64,000 nt of DNA. It comes from Mytilus trossulus (taxonomy: Eukaryota; Mollusca; Bivalvia; Mytilida; Mytilidae). Each line of letters begins with the position of its first letter. Positions within the stretch are counted from its first letter, which is position 1. The stretch is from NCBI RefSeq assembly GCF_036588685.1, contig NC_086374.1:72352457-72416456 (forward strand), in the 5' to 3' direction. Shown here piece after piece: positions 45,101 to 53,446 of the stretch. Position numbers and translations under genes: made by a program. The notes beneath the pieces are model-generated. The model was not told the DNA's origin. It made no database searches and saw only the letters and a program-made list of their open reading frames with translations.

Positions 45101-47829
45101 CACCCTACTCAAGTAAGGTAAACATGCTGCATAGGAAAACAAGAATAAATCTATTATCAATAGTCTTGAAAACTCTGTGACAGTATTGGCTTGTCTTTAT
45201 CTCAGGGCTATTGCCTTTTGATGAGATTGTAACTGAGAAACAATTCCTTGGTCAAAATACTTTTGATAATCTATATTTACAGACTTAATAAAATAGGATA
45301 ATTACAAGTTTGCATTCAAAACAACTCATAATTTGCATGTACAAAGTACCAGGATAATTATGTATATTGACATATTGTTTAAAGGAAGATCAATATCCAG
45401 TTATAACAGCAAATCTTTGTAATGCACCAAAGAAATTAAAAAGTTGTATATCAACTGATTAATAATGTTATTTGCATATGATAATTTATATTGATTTTAT
45501 TGTGTAGAAATTAGATGCCCTAGAGAAGGAAGAAGAATTGAGAGAACAGGCTGGTTATTATAATAATGAAGAGAGTGAGGAAGATGAAGAAATGCAGGAG
45601 ATAAGAGCAACAGCTGGAAGGTAGGTCATCATATTGTATAATGAAGATAACATTCTTTGGGCAGGAGATAAGAGCAACGGCAGGAAGGTAGGTCATAAGT
45701 CATGCTACTTTTATGAGCAGGAGGTAAGAGCAAGGGCAGAAAGACAGGTCATAGGTCATGCTTCTTTCATGAGCAAGAGTTTAGAGCAACTGCTGGAAGG
45801 TAGGTCATAGGTCATGCTACTTTGTGCAGGAGATTAGAGCAACGGCTGGAAGGTAGGTCATAGGTCATGCTACTTATTTGGGCAGAAAACTGCTTTAAGG
45901 AACTTTAAATTCAAACAACAAATAAATTGCCTATTACAAATCTGAAAGATTTAGGGTCATTCCTTTGATTTGTACCATTTGGTAGTATGGTCATTTTGTA
46001 GTATGCTGTTAACCAATCACAAAGTTTGGTGAACCTTCTAAAAAAATATTACCCAAAAAACATTAGATTCTCCTATGATCAATTATTCAAACATGTTTTT
46101 GGGTTTTTAAAATGAAAAAAACTATTTTGAATACACTAAATTATATATCAATGTGAAAAAAAGTATAAAGAACCTGTAATTGTAAGGAATAAGATATGAA
46201 CATTTTATATTCATTGTTTGATATTGAATTTATTTTGTAGAATAAGAGAGAAAAGAAAAATAATTGTTTTGGAGTCCAGAGAAAAGAGAACTATAGAAAA
46301 ACCAAGATTGCCGAGAACTGCCAAAAAATTAGACACAAAGAGAATGACCTCAGAAATGGGAGAACTTGGTGTTGATGTGGACATTGATGATGATGAAGTA
46401 AGTTCAGTTAACCGCCAGGCACCAATACTTATTGTCAGATTTATCCTTAAACCGCCAGTCGCCAACACTTATTGTCAGATTTAAGAGTACATTGTCTCCT
46501 ATATTCAATTTATTAACTAAAATATTTTGTTACTTGACCTTTATACTTTATATGCTTTTGCATACATGAAAATTCTATTACACAACAAAAATGCATTCAA
46601 TTCTTTCATATTATGAAACAATGTGGTTTGGTTCATCGATAAGATGTCAACTATAAACCTTGTTACTTCCGTCCAGGTTAATAAACCAACATGGCCACCT
46701 TGTCTAGAATTTGAACATTGGGTCAAATTACAGTTTTGGATAATATTTCTAACTATTGCAATAAGAGAAAAACAATGAATAGTAGATTGAAGTATATACA
46801 GAACTGGAAAAACGATATGAACATTACCAGATCTATCTTTTCTGAAATTTTCACAAACCCAATGCAGTTATTGCCCTGCAATTTTTATGTCTACCGTTTT
46901 TTTCTTCAGTTTTGGCTGTTATCAAAAACTGGTAGCTATGTAAAACATGTTAATTAAAAATGCTCAGTAACACTCTTGTTTAATAATACATTTCAATATA
47001 AGAATATTCAAATGAAATTATTGGCTCATTTATTTATTCCTATGTAAATTATATTATTTTAGACACATCTTGGAAGGGCCAGATCCCGCAGTGTCACCAA
47101 AAAAGCTCTGAAACGTAAGAGAGAGCAGTCTATGGAAGTGGATACCAAGAGCAAATCAAGGAGTAGATCAAGAACAGTACCTAGAGACCAGTCTGGTGTC
47201 AGAGATCCTGTGGTATGTTAACATCATTTTTCTGCTTAAACAAAATTAAGATAAGATACACATCACATTTGTCCATTTTAAGTGTCATGTACATTTAAAG
47301 GCAAATTGGCATGCACCTTTGTACTCCAGATGTTATTGTGAAATGTTTACCATTGCACCTATGCTATTGAGAATAAAATTAGCATATCAAACTAAAAACC
47401 ATCTTTCTCGCATAAAATAATATAACAAATATGAGTAAGGTAAAAAGAAGTTCAGCATGGTTAAAAAAAAGATGAGAAATTAAGCATGGTATTGAATAAA
47501 TAGTGGATCATAACAAAATAATTTCCAGCAAAACATTTATGAACAGATTATATTAACCAATGACAGCTATAATTAGCAGAGGTAGTAGAGAGTAAATGAA
47601 CCAACATATTTAAGCCCCTGACAGCTGTAATTATCATCTGTACTGTAATAATTGGTAATTAATTTGTATTCCACAGATGGCTAAGAAAGTAAAGAAGATT
47701 GCTATGAACGCACAGAAAGCCAGGAACCACCAAGCTCGTAAGGGAGAAGGAGACAGAGTTATCCTGGACATGAAACCTAAACATCTCTTCGCTGGAAAAC
47801 GAAAGCAAGGCAAAACAGACAGACGTTAA
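21099..47829 (+). CDS. GTPBP4: Nucleolar GTP-binding protein 1 (NOG1/GTPBP4), 17 coding exons, 638 residues
   Basis: Complete gene: 17 exons, all GT/AG introns, 1917 coding nt with stop, no frame conflict. The protein aligns end to end with the NOG1 family (human about 634 residues), an essential GTPase that binds the pre-60S ribosomal particle in the nucleolus and is later released in the cytoplasm. Conserved N-terminal helical region residues 1-170. GTPase motifs: G1 GFPNVGKSS (175-183), G2 around T201/T202 (YAFTTK), G3 DTPG (221-224), G4 NKID (289-292), G5-like STLTEEG (321-327). The order G1 to G5 marks the OBG/NOG class of P-loop GTPases. The C-terminal third is charged, with acidic patches (EESEEDEE) and a basic, Arg/Ser-rich end ending in KTDRR. 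Start: the ATG at 21099 has A at -3 and gives the family N-terminus [14 protein letters not shown]. Candidate poly(A) signal ATTAAA at 48067. Intron 3 is swollen by transposons. Confidence 0.95.
21639..21994. mobile_element. MITE-like element with 31-bp inverted ends
   Basis: TAATACACCTTATCGCTATT and its inverse at the right end agree over about 31 bases with two or so differences. The ends start TAATACACC, so a TA target is possible but ambiguous. Confidence 0.65.
22270..22860 (-). pseudogene. Decayed non-LTR retrotransposon fragment
   Basis: The minus strand reads [19 protein letters not shown], then [17 protein letters not shown], then [13 protein letters not shown] in a shifted frame. 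This is the usual C-terminal zinc-knuckle region (CxCG...H...C) of jockey/I-like LINE reverse transcriptases. Stops and frameshifts abound. Confidence 0.65.
23219..23389 (+). CDS. GTPBP4: NOG1 exon 2
   Basis: 171 nt, acceptor TTTTCAG, donor GTAGGT; encodes [20 protein letters not shown] onward to FPKLE. Confidence 0.93.
23480..24110 (+). repeat. Tandem-type repeat in NOG1 intron 2, split by a MITE
   Basis: Two units share the AAAAACAAGCATTTTT, GTCAATAACTTGTGT and TTTCAAAGGAA blocks. An inverted-repeat element (23722-23945) with GGTTTGCCCAA / TTGGGCAAAC ends separates them. Confidence 0.6.
23722..23945. mobile_element. MITE-like element inside the tandem repeat
   Basis: TTTGGTTTGCCCAACCCTAC at the left and an inverted counterpart with a few changes at the right. 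The boundary is approximate. Confidence 0.5.
24464..24567 (+). CDS. GTPBP4: NOG1 exon 3
   Basis: 104 nt, acceptor TTTTAG, donor GTAAGT; encodes [20 protein letters not shown] through LVD. Confidence 0.93.
24593..25433 (-). mobile_element. hAT transposon, internally deleted, 8-bp target duplication
   Basis: The 841-bp element has inverted ends CAGGGGTCGAA / TTCGACCCCTG and longer GC-rich subterminal similarity around CTACTGGTCC. The 8-bp duplication CTTAGTAG flanks it exactly (24585-24592 and 25434-25441), as expected for hAT. The interior retains the C-terminal end of a hAT-type transposase on the minus strand. It sits 25 bases after the NOG1 exon 3 donor. Confidence 0.88.
24815..25117 (-). 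pseudogene. C-terminal remnant of a hAT-type transposase (ZNF862-like)
   Basis: The 100-residue frame contains [20 protein letters not shown], then [11 protein letters not shown], then [10 protein letters not shown]. This matches the C-terminal dimerisation region of hAT transposases and the ZNF862/KIAA1586-like proteins derived from them. The N-terminal zinc-finger and catalytic parts are missing, so the element cannot be autonomous. Confidence 0.7.
25633..25975 (+). repeat. Left terminal inverted repeat with sub-terminal motifs
   Basis: Includes about two tandem copies of a GTGAGCGACGGTT...ATCCGTTA motif. It differs from the right terminus mainly by a ~23-base insertion near its start. Confidence 0.75.
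25976..27614. other. Interior of the 10.6-kb element, no gene seen
   Basis: AT-rich. The 63-residue ORF at 26886-27077 begins in a widely dispersed motif (ATTTGCCACTGG, also near 32150 and inverted near 44100) and is probably not a gene. Confidence 0.45.
27615..27738 (+). mobile_element. LINE 3' end fragment
   Basis: Contains GCTTGACCCTTATGGGTGTA then AATAAAGATT, matching the 3' UTR of the minus-strand LINE at about 17000-17040. Confidence 0.5.
27745..28050 (+). repeat. Dispersed repeat with GTTCGTCCGTCTGTCC motif
   Basis: Similar to 42165-42420 (TTGATGAAGTTGA, CCAATCAA, AACTTAGTACAC in the same order). A perfect hairpin of AGGGACTTTCTTTAC lies at about 27947-27980. Non-coding. Confidence 0.6.
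28051..30999. other. Interior of the 10.6-kb element, no gene seen
   Basis: Contains a CAGTGGCAGATCCAG motif near 28072 and a poly-G run (about 30162-30181). ORFs here (113, 121, 90 residues) lack domains, and those near 30.1-30.3 kb overlap the homopolymer. Confidence 0.45.
31000..31372 (+). repeat. Dispersed repeat with GGAC/GACT tract and hairpin end
   Basis: Two copies of a TATAGCTGACTTATAT...TTTCAGAAATCCT block, then a (GGAC/TGAC)n tract at 31250-31320, then hairpin TATACCCCC...GGGGGTATA at about 31330-31365. Confidence 0.65.
32566..32712 (-). repeat. Repeat M tail
   Basis: Begins AAGATGTGGTGTGATTGCCA and includes GGTCACCGTACGGCCTTCAA; inverted relative to 10890-11333. Positions 31373-32565 hold nothing recognised. 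Confidence 0.6.
33203..33510 (+). repeat. Dispersed repeat A
   Basis: Second copy of the 75-379 repeat, preceded by a poly-G run at about 33190. Positions 33511-35934 are AT-rich without recognised content. Confidence 0.7.
35935..36207 (-). repeat. Right terminal inverted repeat of the 10.6-kb element
   Basis: Inverted counterpart of 25633-25975, ending CCAGTG followed by TGT. Confidence 0.75.
36439..36522 (+). CDS. GTPBP4: NOG1 exon 4
   Basis: 84 nt, acceptor TTTTCAG, donor GTAAGA; encodes [20 protein letters not shown] and LKKAALG. Confidence 0.93.
37313..37466 (+). CDS. GTPBP4: NOG1 exon 5 (P-loop)
   Basis: 154 nt, acceptor TTGTAG, donor GTATAA; ends with the G1 motif [13 protein letters not shown]. 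Introns 4 and 5 hold nothing firm beyond a diverged repeat-M scrap near 37855. Confidence 0.93.
38044..38136 (+). CDS. GTPBP4: NOG1 exon 6
   Basis: 93 nt, acceptor TTTTTCAG, donor GTCGGT; encodes [16 protein letters not shown] through YKYLRWQ, including the G2 region. Confidence 0.93.
38857..39006 (+). CDS. GTPBP4: NOG1 exon 7
   Basis: 150 nt, acceptor TAACAG, donor GTACGT; encodes [16 protein letters not shown] (G3) through CGHSLEQQ. The upstream intron holds a low-confidence dispersed repeat at about 38370-38710. Confidence 0.93.
39139..39305 (+). repeat. Dispersed repeat F in NOG1 intron 7
   Basis: Closest copy of the 1672-1790 repeat; also found inverted at 62393-62545. Confidence 0.65.
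39454..39561 (+). CDS. GTPBP4: NOG1 exon 8
   Basis: 108 nt, acceptor TTACAG, donor GTAAGA; carries G4 (CVNKIDVL). Confidence 0.93.
39562..40739 (+). other. NOG1 intron 8
   Basis: A short inverted repeat-M tail lies at 39608-39652; otherwise AT-rich with nothing recognised. Confidence 0.5.
40740..40829 (+). CDS. GTPBP4: NOG1 exon 9
   Basis: 90 nt, acceptor TTGCAG, donor GTATAT; encodes [20 protein letters not shown] and the G5-like segment. Confidence 0.92.
41080..41260 (+). repeat. Dispersed repeat copy, inverted relative to 43760-44040
   Basis: Contains GTGTCTTCTGATTGGCTGAC and TGACGTCATCAACGTTTTTT; the inverse occurs in NOG1 intron 12. Confidence 0.6.
41535..41645 (+). CDS. GTPBP4: NOG1 exon 10
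   Basis: 111 nt, acceptor TTTTAG, donor GTAAGT; encodes [20 protein letters not shown] through PSKRDAI. Confidence 0.93.
42165..42420 (+). repeat. Dispersed repeat as at 27745-28050
   Basis: Shares the TCGTATGTCCGTCTGTCCCG motif and the following order of blocks; in NOG1 intron 10. Confidence 0.6.
42692..42769 (+). CDS. GTPBP4: NOG1 exon 11
   Basis: 78 nt, acceptor TTTTAG, donor GTAAAT; encodes [20 protein letters not shown] and KPKKKL. Confidence 0.92.
42885..43095. mobile_element. MITE-like element, family B, diverged
   Basis: Contains GGATTCATTATTATTCGTTT and GGTACCCACGAAAAATAAAG, matching the family at 14755-14956; boundaries uncertain. Confidence 0.5.
43408..43459 (+). CDS. GTPBP4: NOG1 exon 12
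   Basis: 52 nt, acceptor TTTCAG, donor GTAAGC; encodes [17 protein letters not shown] plus one base. Confidence 0.92.
43760..44040 (-). repeat. Dispersed repeat copy, inverted partner of 41080-41260
   Basis: Contains AAAAAACGTTGATGACGTCA and GTCAGCCAATCGGGAGAC, the inverse of the intron 9 copy. A separate common motif (ATCAAGTGGCAAATATTTCA) follows at 44067-44112. Confidence 0.6.
44318..44418 (+). CDS. GTPBP4: NOG1 exon 13
   Basis: 101 nt, acceptor TTTCAG, donor GTACAG; encodes [20 protein letters not shown] through DPEIME. Confidence 0.93.
44634..44981. mobile_element. MITE-like element in NOG1 intron 13
   Basis: Inverted ends TATAGTCCGTTTGACTTCT / AGAAGTCAAACGGACTTATA. TA-type target likely but the exact edge is ambiguous. 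Confidence 0.65.
45508..45620 (+). CDS. GTPBP4: NOG1 exon 14
   Basis: 113 nt, acceptor TGTGTAG, donor GTAGGT; encodes [20 protein letters not shown] through EIRATAG plus two bases. Confidence 0.92.
45595..45885 (+). repeat. Tandem duplications of the exon 14 end plus its 5' splice site
   Basis: CAGGAGATAAGAGCAACAGC, GGAAG and GTAGGTCAT at the exon 14 boundary recur four more times downstream in the intron (units beginning about 45662, 45718, 45773 and 45837; spacing 55-67 bases). Units 2, 4 and 5 keep a GGAAG|GTAGGT donor, and units 2, 3 and 5 a CAG acceptor-like dinucleotide. Confidence 0.85.
46241..46397 (+). CDS. GTPBP4: NOG1 exon 15
   Basis: 157 nt, acceptor TTGTAG, donor GTAAGT; encodes [20 protein letters not shown] through VDVDIDDDE. 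Confidence 0.92.
46405..46483 (+). repeat. Short tandem duplication at start of NOG1 intron 15
   Basis: Two ~39-base units with AACCGCCAGGCACCAA / AACCGCCAGTCGCCAA and CTTATTGTCAGATTT. The rest of the intron holds nothing recognised. Confidence 0.6.
47063..47212 (+). CDS. GTPBP4: NOG1 exon 16
   Basis: 150 nt, acceptor TTTTAG, donor GTATGT; encodes the Arg/Ser-rich basic stretch ([18 protein letters not shown] onward). Confidence 0.9.
47677..47829 (+). CDS. GTPBP4: NOG1 exon 17 (terminal)
   Basis: 153 nt with stop, acceptor CCACAG; encodes [20 protein letters not shown] through [21 protein letters not shown] in register with the family end. Confidence 0.93.
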   Translation: MAKKVKKIAMNAQKARNHQARKGEGDRVILDMKPKHLFAGKRKQGKTDRR

Positions 47830-48066
47830 ACATCTTTTATTTTTGATAATGGATGGATCATGAATATAAGCTTCAAACTAGTTATTGTCAAAATGGATAT
47901 TGGAAAGTTAACGTTTTTTTTTAAAGATTTTAATCTCAGTTAGCTGTTTACATATGATATACAATGAAGAATCTTAAACAACAGCCATGTTATATTCCAA
48001 ACTGTGTAAAGCCTGACATAATTTAAAGATACATTATGGATGTTATTGTTAATGATAAAAATACTT

Positions 48067-48072
48067 ATTAAA
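48067..48072 (+). other. Candidate NOG1 poly(A) signal (ATTAAA)
   Basis: The first recognised hexamer after the stop, about 240 bases downstream; no AATAAA closer. Confidence 0.5.
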
Positions 48073-48194
48073 CAAATTCCACAGTGCTTATTTCAAAATG
48101 ATCCAGTTTATTGCCACATCAACACCAGATTGTTTTAAATGAGCCACAGAATCTTCTCATTATGACCCAAATAATACCAAAGGATAGTTTAGGG

Positions 48195-48500
48195 CAATAT
48201 AAAATTGAGTATGGAAATGTGTCAAAGAGACAACAACCTGACCAAAGAATGGAAAACAACCAAAGGCCACTAATGGGTCTTCACCATCTAGAAAATCCTG
48301 CACACAAAGGCATGCTCAAGCCAGCCCCCTAACACAATTTTGTACTAATTAAGTGATAATGGACAGCATACTTAACTCTGAAATATATATATGAAAATGA
48401 AATTAAAAATCATACAAGACGAAAAAAAACAGAAGGCTCCTGACTTTATTTAAGTGCAAAAATACAGTGGGTTTACACATGTTTTTGAGATCTCAACTCT
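48195..48500 (-). repeat. Dispersed repeat A, diverged copy
   Basis: Contains GGAAATGTGTCAAAGAGACA and AGAAGGCTCCTGACTT, the inverse of conserved blocks in the copies at 75 and 33203. Confidence 0.6.
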
Positions 48501-48593
48501 CCCCCTGATATGTTTTGTTATCCGTTCAAAATCATAGAGCTTTTATTTTAGTTCAGCTTAATTCAAGTATGTGTCCATAGCAAAATCTTGTAT

Positions 48594-49860
48594 ATCACCA
48601 GAAAAATTATTTGCACCTTGGAATTTAGTCTACATTTTCAGTGTGATAAAGGAAGCTCAAGGGGTGTGTATGTTTATTATTCTGGTGAAACTTTATAGAG
48701 GTTTCAATCCTGATATCTACAATACTAAAAAGACGAGGTCCAATTTGTCAGCCGTCATCACGTAAAAAAGATGAATCAAAGAATTCAACTTTATATATAA
48801 CTAATATAGTACAATGCTGTTGATCAACAATTACACCACTTCAGACCCTTTTGTTTTCCACATAATTAATATTGCCAATAATTAAGAAGTTCCAGGTCAA
48901 ATCCGATACCGATACCAATAGTATATTCATCTGTTACCTATTACCTTATCTGTACGTTTCGCATCTGACAGGCGCACCACCAAACGCTGTATTTAGGATT
49001 TTGCTATATACACGGGTTGTAACCACAGGGTTGACACTACTTAATTCAATTATTGACAAATTGTTCCTGATTGAAGTATTTTAATCAGTATGACTTTCTT
49101 AGATGACAATACGAATAATAAAAATCTGGATTTAAAATATAGTTTAGGTACAGCATGTACAGTTTTCAATTTGTAAGCCAGAATGACGTAAAACAGCGAA
49201 TCAAAGAATTCAACTTTATTTATAACTCATAAAGGACAATGCTGTTGATTTAAAAATACTCCTTTCCAGGCCTTTTGTTTTCCAAATAAAATTGATGATA
49301 AGATGTTGAAAGCAGAGAAAACTGTGCATCTTATAATCCGCATGACTTTATCAGATGACAATACCAATACTAAAATAAAACTTAGCATAGTTATATTCTT
49401 TAATTCAATCACAGACCTGCAATATCACAGTTGTGTTCTAGTATGTATAAAGAAACCCACTTTTTTACTATTTATAAAACCAAAGGTGTATTTCCTTAAA
49501 CTTATAGTCAAATGAGGAATACCAATCATGCAAGACATTATGAAAAACGATGCATGTTTTAGTTTATAAATCATTATACAGGAAAAATCCTGGAAATTTG
49601 CTAAGTCATCAATCCACTAGAATAGTCATAATAGACTGTGTTGCGAACCAATACTTGAGTTCCCTGTGTAAACAATGTCTCACTATTTTTTTGGCCACTA
49701 AGTATGTCCATATACCGGTAAATTTCAATAGATTAACGATTGTTGTTTATAACTTACAGTTCTCTCGTTTCACAGTTGTAAGATAATCAGTACGGTTTAT
49801 TGATACCATCGTCTTCTGTCAGGACAATATCATGTTTTTGTCTGTGTAAGACTTGGAATT
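48594..49860 (-). pseudogene. Duplicated segment: Penelope-like 5' scrap and NHL-repeat scrap
   Basis: 48594-48745 resembles 54530-54655 (start of the GIY-YIG ORF). 49440-49690 resembles 54660-54890. 49745-49850 resembles 55890-55985, the NHL-repeat sequence (TCAGGACAATATCATGTTT). The same order in both places indicates an old segmental duplication. Within it, 48776-48870 and 49195-49295 are two copies of a ~100-bp block (AAAGAATTCAACTTTAT). Confidence 0.55.
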
Positions 49861-50504
49861 ATAAATGTAGAAATAATTGGCAAGATGAACTCTTCAAATT
49901 GTAAAACAAATAACACACATTATAAAATCCAGTCGTTATGAAAGCATGCGTCGAATTTCTAATTGTTGGTTTCTATAATGTTTGCTTAGTCAAAGTCATC
50001 AGTGAGTCTAAAATTGGAAGAAAATCGACATAATAGGGCATGGAAATGATTTTTCAATGCCCAATTAAGGATGGCCAATAATATGTTAACCCAATTATTT
50101 TTTATTTAGGCCCAATTTTGTTGAGCCTGCTACAAACAGCAAAACTAGAGAAGAGACTGGGTTCCGCAGAAGCATTACGATTTCTTTTAATTTCAGCATT
50201 TTGCAAGAGACTAACATTTTTTACCTGTAAAAAAAAGTGGAACTATCCAAATCTGAGTTCTCTTTTATAAGTGATAATATCAAATGGTTGTCTATCTGTT
50301 TTCGGGGGTCTTAATTCTACATTTTCTGAGGATTTTCATACCCTTTCCAGTTACTATAAAGTTTTACAATTGATATGTAGATGCGATACATAAATAGTAA
50401 AAGAAAAAAACAAATATAAAATCGTAGTTAAATATGATTTGAAATTATAAAATCAGATACATATAATAATGTATGAAACATATACTAATGATACCCAACT
50501 GACT

Positions 50505-50720
50505 GAAGAACGAATAAAGGCAACAGTAGTATACCGCTGTTCAAAACTCATAAATCCATGGACAAAAAACAAAATCGGGGTAACAAACTAAAACCGAGGG
50601 AAACGCATTAAATATAAGAGAAGAACAATGACACAACACTGAAATGGACCAAGCATCAGACAAAATCCCACGAGTCCAACAAACGAAGAGTTGAACAGTT
50701 ACAGGTCCCCCTTCAAAAAA
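50505..50720 (+). repeat. Dispersed repeat K
   Basis: Contains GTTCAAAACTCATAAATCCA and GAAACGCATTAAATATAAGA; inverted copy at 54900-55612. Positions 49861-50504 hold nothing recognised. Confidence 0.6.
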
Positions 50721-50779
50721 TCTCAGACTAAGTATAAAAAGAGGATTTAAAACTCAGATTCGAACTATATTAATTATTA

Positions 50780-51170
50780 TAAACTATATTGAGGTGGTAC
50801 CCAACACCTTTACTATTTCTACCACTGGGTCGATGCCTCTGCTGGTGGACTATGAGTCCCCGAGGGTATCACCAGCCCAGTAGCCAGTACTTCGGTACTG
50901 GCATGAAAATACGGATTTTTTGTGTTATTAAAATTTGCTGTTACAAAATATTAGAAATTATTATAAATTAAGGAATGTATCTCCCTCATGCAAAGCTCTG
51001 ATTCCTTTCACGGATTTGGCTATACTTTTTGGACCTTTTGGATGATTGCTCTCCATCTTTTATGTAAGCTTTGGATTTCAACTATTTTGGCCACGAGCAT
51101 CACTGAAGAGACATGTATTGTCGAAATGCGCATCTGGTGCAAGAAAATTGGTACCGTTAATTTTATTACT
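50780..51170 (+). mobile_element. Hammerhead-bearing element copy
   Basis: Contains the block GGTATCACCAGCCCAGTAG followed by CAGTACTTCGGTACTGGCAT, as at the end of the 53447-53715 element, and a hammerhead at 51097-51140. The left limit is uncertain. Confidence 0.6.
51097..51140 (+). ncRNA. Hammerhead ribozyme motif, all core bases present
   Basis: Stem I GCATCA/TGGTGC pairs fully (one wobble), core CTGAAGA, stem II GACA-TGTAT-TGTC, GAAA, stem III palindrome TGCGCA, TC at the predicted cut. Confidence 0.85.
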
Positions 51171-51731
51171 AAAATTAATTTAGATCGTTTAATTTTCATA
51201 AAATTTTGAAGAAGTATTTTCTTTGACTCTTTGACAAACATATAAAAATTTCAAAAAATTTGAACCAACCTTTTAATCAGAAAAGTTACACTGGTTATAT
51301 AGCAGTTTGACACTTATTTTGATCACTGATCCTTATCAACACAACGTAATTAAAAATTTTAGCTGATTTTACAAAGTTATCTCCCTGTAGTGTTAGGTAC
51401 AACCTTTAAGTCATATGAAACTTCAAATTAAAAAACAACGTTATGCATACGTTTTTTATAATCAAAAGAGGGACGAAATATACCAAAGGGACAGTCAAAC
51501 TCATAAATCCAAAACAAACTGACAATGCTGTGGCTAAAAATGAAAGAGACAAACAATAGCAGACACGACACAACATAGAAAACTAAAGAATAAACAACAC
51601 GAACCCCACCAAAACAAGGGGTGATCTCAGGTGCTCCTGAAGGGTAAGCAGAGACTGCTCCACACGTGGTACCCGTCGTGTTGCTTATATGATTACAGAT
51701 CCGGTAAATAGTCTAATTCGGTAGGTCACAT

Positions 51732-53445
51732 TCATAAAAGGGAAGGGGATTGTAGTTTCGACGTAATGAACATATCCGATATCATTTGTGAAACAGTTAT
51801 TCCATAACGGTTAACCAACTCGTGATGGCGTCCGTAAAATTTACGAAGTGATGATTTCAACTTCACCATTTGAAACTCTTGCTTTAATAGCTTCCTTGTG
51901 AGGAGCAAACCTCTATCAAGAAAATCATGATAGGAAATGCAAGCACTGGAATATCGTATCAATTGGGAGATATATACCCCGTATGCAGGTGCTGCTGGAA
52001 TGTTGCTACTTAGAAATAAAAAATTCACAATTGGAAAGCTGAAATCATCTCCTTTGTCGTAAAGTGTTGTTTTCAACCGACCCTCGTTGTCAATTTCTAG
52101 ATGCAAGTCAAGATATGAAGCCGACTTAACTGTATCTGTAGTATCATGTATCTCTAGTTCGATGGGATAGATGCGTCACATAATTTTGAATTGTTTAGTG
52201 AAAGAACATCATCTATAAAGCGGAAATTAGAGTTAAAGGATATTGCTAACTTCTTATCTTTCTTCCTAAGAAGTTCCTGCATGAAGTCAGCCTCATAATA
52301 ATAAAGAAATAAGTCGGCAAGTAGAGGGGCACAGTTTGTTCCCATTGGAATACCGACAGTCTGTTGAAAAACGTCCTCCGAACGTAACTAATATGTTGTC
52401 AATCAAGAAATCAAGCATCTTGATAATATCAGTTTCAGAGAATTTTTTGTTTGAATCAGAGCGATTCTTTACAAAGTAGGATTTATCCCTCCCTAAGACA
52501 AGATACTTGTATCTACGTTGGCCATTCTTTTTTATGAAGCAAAGTAATACCAACTCTTCCAATTTGTCTTTTAGTTTGGAATACTTGTGTAAAGAGTAGA
52601 AAAGTCAAATGTTTTAATACTGCTACAAGATGAAAGAGAGTTATATTGTATGTACTTAAAAGATCTTTGGAATTTTTAAGTATCCACATCTGATTCACGC
52701 CACCTCTAGAATAGGCAGTTTCACAATAACTTTGAAGCCCGTCTTTGATTGCTGATAAAATAGATGTTAATAATTTAGAAAGAGGTTTCGTGGAGCACTT
52801 GGAAGACCCAGCAATATACCGTTGTAAGTACACTTATGTAGTTAAGGTATCCAATACAGTGCTAGAAGATCCAGTTCTTCATCTTTGGTTGAAATTCCAA
52901 AGGAACAAAGAACAGACCTATATGATTATCCAGGGTTTCCTCTTTGGTAAGTGTCGTGAGGATATATGTTGAATGTCCAAGTGAATTGTCAATACCTACC
53001 GGTAATTCGTTTATCAAGCAGTTAATGTAATGACTTTTACACACAAAAACGATGTTATTTGAGGCTTTGTCTGCGGGAACAACATATTTGTCATGGAGGT
53101 CGGATAGGTGTTTTGCACTATTTGGGTCTTTAAAGATTGACGTAGCATGGGCATTGATGGACCCATTCAGTTTCTTAATTCTGATTTGTATCAACGACCT
53201 CATGGACTTAATTCATTCGGAAAGAGTGTCTACGTCTTCCTTTCCACGCTTAGCCCATTGCCTGGTATAATCCTCGACTGAATCCATCAAAATTTTAAAA
53301 AGTTGTATTTCCAATTGATGGATTTAGGCTCACGATATTTCGGACCTTTCGATAACACATTTCGTAGAGAAGTGTTATTAACAATGTTGAGGTCACCGGT
53401 TATAACGTGGCCAGCAGGATTATATGTGAACTGGGAATTAGCACA
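51732..53445 (-). pseudogene. Penelope-like reverse transcriptase, frameshifted
   Basis: Joined by eye across frames, it shows [17 protein letters not shown], then KYVVPADKASNNIVFVCKSH, RYIAGSSKCSTKPLSKLLTS, GQRRYKYLVLGRDKSYFVK, MGTNCAPLLADLFLYYYEAD, and the catalytic FIDDVLSLNN with its Asp pair, then SNIPAAPAYGVYISQLIRYS. This is the RT core and thumb of a Penelope-like element. At least four frame breaks and one stop make it non-functional. Confidence 0.8.
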
Positions 53446-53446
53446 A

